In this document: one piece after another, positions 58,724 to 64,000 of the stretch
Position numbering within the stretch: the stretch's first letter is position 1
Layout of the letters: each line of letters opens with the position of its first letter
Source of the DNA: an uncultured Verrucomicrobiota bacterium
GTDB taxonomy: Bacteria; Verrucomicrobiota; Verrucomicrobiia; Verrucomicrobiales; Verrucomicrobiaceae
Direction of reading: 5' to 3'
Length of the DNA: 64,000 nt
Assembly (NCBI GenBank): GCA_903838675.1
Contig: CAILZI010000178.1
Location: forward strand, 21,296-85,295
The notes under the pieces: model-generated
The model's database searches: none
What the model was told of the DNA's origin: nothing
What the model saw: only the letters and a program-made list of their open reading frames with translations
Program-made: the position numbers and the translations under genes

Positions 58724-58749
58724 GGCGCAGGACAGCAAAGTCCTGCGCC
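58724..58749. terminator. Strong hairpin terminator between convergent genes
   Basis: GGCGCAGGAC/GTCCTGCGCC stem with A-rich 5' and T-rich 3' flanks. Confidence 0.85.
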
Positions 58750-58770
58750 TTCTTTTTGTGACGTTCTCGA

Positions 58771-60087
58771 TTAAGCCAGGTTCAGCGCCCCGCCTGTGCA
58801 AAGCTCCTTCTTGCCGAAGGTCTGCAGGTCGTGGCCCATCGCCTGCGCGACGGACATCCAGAGACGATTGTGCGCGGCTTTCTCAAATTTCAGGCTGCGG
58901 CCCATTTTGAAACCGCATCCGCCACCGATCATGATGTAGGGGATGTTGTCCAGCGTGTGGCTGTTGCCCTTGCCGAGTTCATTGGTCCAGACGAGGAGGG
59001 TGTTGTCCAGCATGCTGCCGCCACCGGTGGCTTCGGGGGTTTCGCTCAGGCGCTTCGCCAGGTAGGCAAACTCACCGGCAAACCATGTGTTGATCTTCAT
59101 CAGCTTTTCATAGCTGTCCTTCTTGTCATCCGGATCGTGCGAGAGGGAGTGGTGGCCTTCCTGGATCCCGAGCCAGCGCATCTGCGCCATGCCCACGGAA
59201 CGCATGTACTGCAGCGTGCCGATACGAGCCATGTCGTTGGCCAGAGAGTTTACCAGCAGGTCGATCTGGATGCGGCTGATTTGCGGCGTGTTGTCGTTCA
59301 CCAGTTCGATGCTCGGGTCCACCTGCGGCACGGGGTGTGCCAGCTTGCCCTGCTTGTCGGCATCGGCCAGGTCCTGCTCCATGCTGCGCACCAGGGTCAT
59401 GTGCTGGTCCAGCAGCGCCTTGTCACGTGCGCTGAGCTTGGACGACACCTTTTTCAAATCTTCGCGCACATCATCCAGGATGCTGACGAGGCTGTCCTTG
59501 TCCTTCATACGGCCATAGACCTTCTTGAGAATCTGGTGCGGATCATCGATCGGCGCCACGGGCTGGTTGCCACCAGCATAACTCATGCGCGTCCACGGGT
59601 CGGCGCGCTCCGGCACCGCCACGCCAAACTCCAGCGAGCCAAAGCGCGTCTTCGTCTCCGCGCGGCTTTGCAGGAAGTTCTTCAGCTCCTGATCGATCGA
59701 GATGTTGCTGGCCCAGCCAGCGGGATTGCCGCCGCCGCCCATGATGTTGCCCTTGAGCAGTTCATCGCAGGTCAGCAGGCAGCTCATGCCGCGCATGTGG
59801 CTGTCGCCATCGCCTCCCACCTTGTTGGCGATGCCATGCAGCACGAGCATCTGTTTCTTGAACGGCTCCAGCGGTTTGAGGATCGATTTGAAGCTGAAAT
59901 CCGCGCCTTCCTGATCCGGCCAAAACTCGTTCGGCAAGGTGCCATTTGGCGAGAACATGATGATCAGCCGCTGCTTCCGCTGCGGGGCAGGGGCACCGGT
60001 GATGCTCGGCAGTCCCGCAAGGAAGGGCAGGGCACCTGCGGAGATGCCGAGATCACGCAGGAATTGGCGGCGGTGAAAGAGTTTCAT
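58771..60087 (-). CDS. DUF1552 domain protein with Tat-like leader
   Basis: HRRQFLRDLGISAGALPFLAGLP leader; MFSPNGTLPNEFWP, GIANKVGGDGDSHMRG, LDNTLLVWTNELGKGNSHTL. Confidence 0.85.
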   Translation of the reverse strand: MKLFHRRQFLRDLGISAGALPFLAGLPSITGAPAPQRKQRLIIMFSPNGTLPNEFWPDQEGADFSFKSILKPLEPFKKQMLVLHGIANKVGGDGDSHMRGMSCLLTCDELLKGNIMGGGGNPAGWASNISIDQELKNFLQSRAETKTRFGSLEFGVAVPERADPWTRMSYAGGNQPVAPIDDPHQILKKVYGRMKDKDSLVSILDDVREDLKKVSSKLSARDKALLDQHMTLVRSMEQDLADADKQGKLAHPVPQVDPSIELVNDNTPQISRIQIDLLVNSLANDMARIGTLQYMRSVGMAQMRWLGIQEGHHSLSHDPDDKKDSYEKLMKINTWFAGEFAYLAKRLSETPEATGGGSMLDNTLLVWTNELGKGNSHTLDNIPYIMIGGGCGFKMGRSLKFEKAAHNRLWMSVAQAMGHDLQTFGKKELCTGGALNLA

Positions 60088-60160
60088 GGGGGGCAAGCTG
60101 TCTGAGTGGCTCAATAATAATACCACCGCAGAGGAGCCTATCTAGCACGGAGGCACGGGC

Positions 60161-60238
60161 ATTTATGATTTATGATTTACGATTTTTGATTTCAGAGGCG
60201 GAGTGCATGAGGGTTCTGCCATATCATAAATCATAAAT
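60161..60238. repeat. AT-rich 16-bp inverted repeat
   Basis: ATTTATGATTTATGAT (60161-60176) and ATCATAAATCATAAAT (60223-60238). Confidence 0.85.
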
Positions 60239-60272
60239 TCCCCCTCCCTTAGTCCCATCATTCTTCCTCAGA

Positions 60273-60875
60273 TCAAGGCACTTCCTTGATCTGAATATGC
60301 CGGTACTCCATCACACCGCGGTCGCCTTCAAGGCCGATGGGGCCGGTGGGAGGCAGTGGGATCGCGAGTTCGAGGTCTTCGCCGTTGCAGGTGGCGTGGG
60401 CTAAGCCGTTCTTTACCTCGACGATGATTTCGTTCCACTCCTGCGGCTTGTACTTCTTCAGTGCCTTGTAGGGGCCTGCGACCAGGTAGTCACGGCACTG
60501 CAGCTGAGGCTTGCGGATGAAGACGCCGCTGTCGGCGTTCACGCTGGCGCGGAACTCCAGCTTCAGGATGAAGTCCTTCGGGAACTCGGCCTGGGTGTAG
60601 ATCTGCCCGGTGAGCTTGTCCATCTCCGTGGGGAAGGTCACGGCGATCACGCCATCCTTCACGATGTAGCGCCCCGCGTCCGCAGCCTCGGTCTTGCCAT
60701 CATGCTTTTCGGTGATGTCGCCCGCATTCGGGTCTTTCTTGTCCGTCTTGGCGCGGAAGCACCAGCCCGTGAGATCCTTGCCGTTGAACAACGAGGTGAA
60801 TCCCGCCTCCGGCTTCCAATCTTCGGCATGCAGGGAGGAAATGGCGAGCGCGAAGAGCAGGGCGATGTGTTTCAT
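60273..60875 (-). CDS. DUF1080 (3-keto-disaccharide hydrolase-like) secreted protein
   Basis: FTSLFNGKDLTGWCF, DSGVFIRKP, PTGPIGLEGDRGVMEYRHIQIKEVP. Confidence 0.9.
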   Translation of the reverse strand: MKHIALLFALAISSLHAEDWKPEAGFTSLFNGKDLTGWCFRAKTDKKDPNAGDITEKHDGKTEAADAGRYIVKDGVIAVTFPTEMDKLTGQIYTQAEFPKDFILKLEFRASVNADSGVFIRKPQLQCRDYLVAGPYKALKKYKPQEWNEIIVEVKNGLAHATCNGEDLELAIPLPPTGPIGLEGDRGVMEYRHIQIKEVP

Positions 60876-60887
60876 GGTTGTTGAGAA

Positions 60888-61001
60888 TCAGTTCACTAGG
60901 GTTTTCTTCTGCCAGACGGAAAAAAGCAAAACAAAAATCAGCACGAGACCCAGAGATGAAAACTCTGGAATAGGCACATTGCTTATCTGGACAACGGCAG
61001 G
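60888..61001 (-). pseudogene. PEP-CTERM-like C-terminal tail remnant, in frame with cysS after its TAG stop
   Basis: Reads PAVVQISNVPIPEFSSLGLVLIFVLLFSVWQKKTLVN*. Confidence 0.45.
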
Positions 61002-62402
61002 CTATTTGGGAATGACCGTGAATCCCTCTTTGCTGTCTTTGATGAGCCAGCCGGCGGCTTCGAGCTGCTTTCTCAAGGTGTCGGCGGCGGCCCAGTCTTT
61101 GGCCTGTTTCGCATCCCAGCGCTGCTGGGCCAGAGACTGGATGTCGGCCGGGACATCCACGGCGGCGTCATCGGCGACGGCGGGCAGCGTGAGGCCGAGG
61201 GCCTGGAGCATGAAGTGCAGGCCGTTGCGCGCGGCGGTCGCTTCCTCGGCGGAGAGGGCTGTGGGCTTGAGCTTGTTAAGCACGCCGAAAATGGAGCCGA
61301 TGGCACCAGGGACGTTGAGGTCATTGAGCAGCGTTTCCCAGGCTTCGGCAAACGGACCGGGAGCGGAGGGCAGGGGAGCCGTGCCGCGATCCAGCGCCTT
61401 GTCGGCTTTGGCGAGCTTTTGCAGCGCCTGCCGTGCGGAGTCCAGGCTGTGCATGGTGAAGTTCAGCGGCGCGCGGTAGTGGCCGGAGATCAGGACGTAG
61501 CGCACCTCCACGGCGCTGTAGCCGCGCTTGGCCAGGTCTTCCAGGGTGTAGAGATTGCCGATGCTCTTGCTCATCTTGCCGCCGTCCACCATGAGGTGGG
61601 CCACGTGCATCCAGTGGTGGGCAAAGTGCCCGTGCGTGCTGCAGCAGCTCTGGGCGATCTCGTTTTCATGATGCGGGAAGATCAGATCCACGCCGCCGCT
61701 GTGCAGATCAAAATCCTCGCCGAGGTACTCCAGAATCATCGCGCTGCATTCCAGGTGCCAGCCGGGCCGCCCTTCGCCCCAGGGGCTGGGCCAGAAGTTC
61801 TCGCCGTCTTCCGGCTTGCGCGCCTTCCACAGGGCGAAGTCAGTGAGGGAGTCCTTGGTGTATTCATCGCTGTCCGTCGCGCTGGCGGCTTCGCTGGCAC
61901 CCAGGCGCAGCTCGCGGTCTTCCAGGTGGCTGAGCCTGCCGTAGTCTTTAAAGGAAGAGACGCGGAAATACACGCTGCCGTCTGCAGCCGCGTAGGCATG
62001 CCCGCCTGTGATGAGTTTTTCGATCATGGCCACCTGCTGCGTGATATGCGCCACCGCCGACGGCTCGATGTGCGGCGGCAGGAGGTTCAGCGCGGCGCAG
62101 TCGGTGTGAAATTTCTGCGTCCAGCCCTGGGTGAAATCGAGCAACGTCTGCCCCGCCTTCTGGGAGTCGCGGATCGTTTTGTCATCTACGTCCGTGATGT
62201 TGCGCACGTGCAGCGTGGGCGTGCCGGAGGCCTCGACCACACGGCGCATCACATCCTGCGCCACGAAGGTGCGGAAGTTGCCGATGTGCGCCGGGCCATA
62301 GACCGTGGGGCCGCAGCAGTAGAAACGCAGTATCTTGCCGTCCAGCGGCGTGGTTTCGCGGTCAGTGCGGGTCAGAGTGTCGTGGAGCTTCAGGGCAGGC
62401 AT
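61002..62402 (-). CDS. cysS: Cysteinyl-tRNA synthetase
   Basis: [39 protein letters not shown]-like, [10 protein letters not shown]; start trimmed. Confidence 0.95.
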   Translation of the reverse strand: MPALKLHDTLTRTDRETTPLDGKILRFYCCGPTVYGPAHIGNFRTFVAQDVMRRVVEASGTPTLHVRNITDVDDKTIRDSQKAGQTLLDFTQGWTQKFHTDCAALNLLPPHIEPSAVAHITQQVAMIEKLITGGHAYAAADGSVYFRVSSFKDYGRLSHLEDRELRLGASEAASATDSDEYTKDSLTDFALWKARKPEDGENFWPSPWGEGRPGWHLECSAMILEYLGEDFDLHSGGVDLIFPHHENEIAQSCCSTHGHFAHHWMHVAHLMVDGGKMSKSIGNLYTLEDLAKRGYSAVEVRYVLISGHYRAPLNFTMHSLDSARQALQKLAKADKALDRGTAPLPSAPGPFAEAWETLLNDLNVPGAIGSIFGVLNKLKPTALSAEEATAARNGLHFMLQALGLTLPAVADDAAVDVPADIQSLAQQRWDAKQAKDWAAADTLRKQLEAAGWLIKDSKEGFTVIPK

Positions 62403-62503
62403 GGGGGCGGGGAAAGTGAATGTCGAATGACGAATGTCGAGCACGGAATGAAGCATGGCTTGCACCCTGGCGGGGATGGGTTACACTGAGTCCTCTCCAA
62501 AAC

Positions 62504-62855
62504 GGGGGCGTACTGGTTTCGACGGGTAGCCTTAGTTCGGAGCTGCATGCCGAGGATGATTCGTTGGCCTCGTTAAACACCGGATCAAAAACACAAATGC
62601 AAACTCTAACGAGCTAGCACTCGCAGCTTAAGCCCTGCGACATCCTTCAGGCAATGTCTGGTAGCCTGAACGATGCCACTACCAGGCTGGTTTGTTGGCC
62701 GGGCGACCGGGTCACAAACGAGATCAAACAGGACGCTGGGTGAAGAGTAGGCTGTCTCAAGCCGCCTCCCACCGAGACCAAAGATGAGACTGAGCATGGA
62801 GACGCTACGGGCAACGGTTATTCGGACAGGGGTTCAACTCCCCTCGCCTCCACCA
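62504..62855 (+). ncRNA. ssrA: tmRNA
   Basis: GGGGGCG...CGCCTCCACCA tRNA-like acceptor pairing, TACTGGTTTCGACGGG 5' motif, GGGGTTCAACTCCCC T arm, tag ORF ANSNELALAA*. Confidence 0.95.
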
Positions 62856-62880
62856 TATTCATTGTTAATGAATATGGTGG
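62850..62880 (+). terminator. Perfect 14-bp palindrome overlapping the tmRNA 3' end
   Basis: CCACCATATTCATT-GTT-AATGAATATGGTGG. Confidence 0.6.
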
Positions 62881-62968
62881 TGATCTATCTTGGGTTGCAA
62901 TATGGCTGTTCTTGCCAAAAAAAGCATTCCTACTTGCCCAGTGGGCGTAGTCATTTCATTATATCCTT

Positions 62969-63511
62969 ATGCGACTGACCAAACGTGGAGAATATGCATT
63001 GCGCACCCTGATACGGCTGGGCATTGCCGAGCGTCAGAAAGAAGGTGTGATTTCTGTCTCTTCTTTGGCAGAGCAGGAGCATCTGCCCTTCAAGTTTCTT
63101 GAAGCCATCCTCTTCGAATTGCGCACGGCAGGTTATGTGGAAAGCATGCGCGGCAAGTATGGCGGCACGCGTCTGGCCAAACCGATGAAATCGATTAAAA
63201 TGGGCGAGATTGTCCGCCTGATTGATGGCAAGCTGGCCCCCATCGGTTGTGCCAGCGAGACGGAGTACGAGAAGTGCACCTGTCCAGATGAGACCCACTG
63301 CGGATTGCGCATGCTCATGATCGATGTCCGCAACGCCATCGCAAACATCCTGGATCGTTACACATTGGAGAATGTGGTGGAGGTTACGCTCCGCAAGCAG
63401 GAGCAGTGTGCAGCCACGAGCAAAAAGACCACCAAGAAAAAAGCCAGCCAGACTCGCCATGCCGATCCGTCGGATGGATTCCTGGCCGTCCTGTTGGACT
63501 CAGTGGCGTAA
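62969..63511 (+). CDS. Rrf2 family transcriptional regulator
   Basis: MRLTKRGEYALRTLIRLG HTH, MRGKYGGTRLAKP, CASETEYEKCTCPDETHCGLR cysteine region. Confidence 0.9.
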   Translation: MRLTKRGEYALRTLIRLGIAERQKEGVISVSSLAEQEHLPFKFLEAILFELRTAGYVESMRGKYGGTRLAKPMKSIKMGEIVRLIDGKLAPIGCASETEYEKCTCPDETHCGLRMLMIDVRNAIANILDRYTLENVVEVTLRKQEQCAATSKKTTKKKASQTRHADPSDGFLAVLLDSVA

Positions 63512-63807
63512 CGCCGCATCCGGTCATTCGCGGTTCGATTCTCCAGTCATCTCCATTTTAAGGAGCGAATGAACTGCGTCCCTCCGGCGTGTGATGGGCG
63601 GACTCACATTCTCGCAGACTTTATTCCCGCTGCCCAGGGCCAAGGTCGACTGCCATCATTGAAGAAAAGCGCGAAAATGGATGCCTGGAAAAATTCTTTA
63701 TTCATACTTGCGTGGTGTATATTTATACATAATACATTGCAAGCAATCTCATCAGGACCCGTTCCTCACACAGGCTATTCTCAACACGAACCTCCCTTCC
63801 TCACACC

Positions 63808-63888
63808 ATGTCTCAGCAAACCGCAGAAATTGAAGTCGAGTCCTGGGTCGAAATCGTCAAGCAGAAGGTCTCCGCGCTGAGATTATAA
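63808..63888 (+). pseudogene. Truncated DUF2292/YezD-like gene
   Basis: MSQQTAEIEVESWVEIVKQKVSALRL*; resembles the N-terminal half of the family and stops where repeat-containing sequence begins. Confidence 0.5.
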
Positions 63889-64000
63889 AACGCGGATCAA
63901 AAGTGCAGCGGATCGCGGATCAAAAGTGAGTCACCTCTGAGCGATTGAACAGGTGCTGGGCGTGTTCGTCAAGGCTGTGATGAGCTTCGTGCCTGCCTCG
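63889..64000. mobile_element. Probable end of an IS21-like insertion sequence (continues past window)
   Basis: Two CGCGGATCAAAAGTG copies (63891-63905, 63914-63928) and a minus-strand open frame to the window edge ending ...HLFNRSEVTHF*. Confidence 0.5.

Noticed and set aside
58831-60105. 424-aa plus-strand ORF
   Set aside because: Antisense to the DUF1552 gene; His/Val/Ala-rich shadow composition
61215-62489. 424-aa plus-strand ORF
   Set aside because: Antisense to cysS and runs into the 5' flank of tmRNA; shadow frame

Overview
A 64-kb chromosomal window of moderately high GC whose gene content looks Verrucomicrobia/PVC-like (inference: DUF1552, DUF1080, Gfo/Idh/MocA proteins with Tat-like leaders, a PEP-CTERM-like tail). 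It is mostly housekeeping genes (mnmE, rpmF-DUF177, coaD, acpS, pdxJ, efp, cysS, mgtE, tRNA-Asp, tRNA-Glu, tmRNA) mixed with envelope/polysaccharide, ABC transporter and regulatory genes. The best candidate for an undescribed system is the minus-strand block 48417..52762. It encodes a 1069-aa low-complexity protein with seven ~30-aa SPF(S)x(F/L)G...SPFGMSQQP repeats and a roadblock-like C-terminus, then an MglA-type small GTPase, then a stand-alone roadblock/LC7-like protein. Other notable points: a DUF2292/YezD-like gene that appears cut by an IS21-like element at the right edge; an in-frame PEP-CTERM-like tail directly after the cysS stop codon; a perfect 14-bp palindrome that includes the 3' CCA of tmRNA; an EF-P with an atypical PPRM loop; a MoaD-like/beta-propeller gene pair; and a ROK/LLM-monooxygenase/Gfo-Idh cluster. 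All calls come from reading the sequence and recalling protein families; no searches were run.
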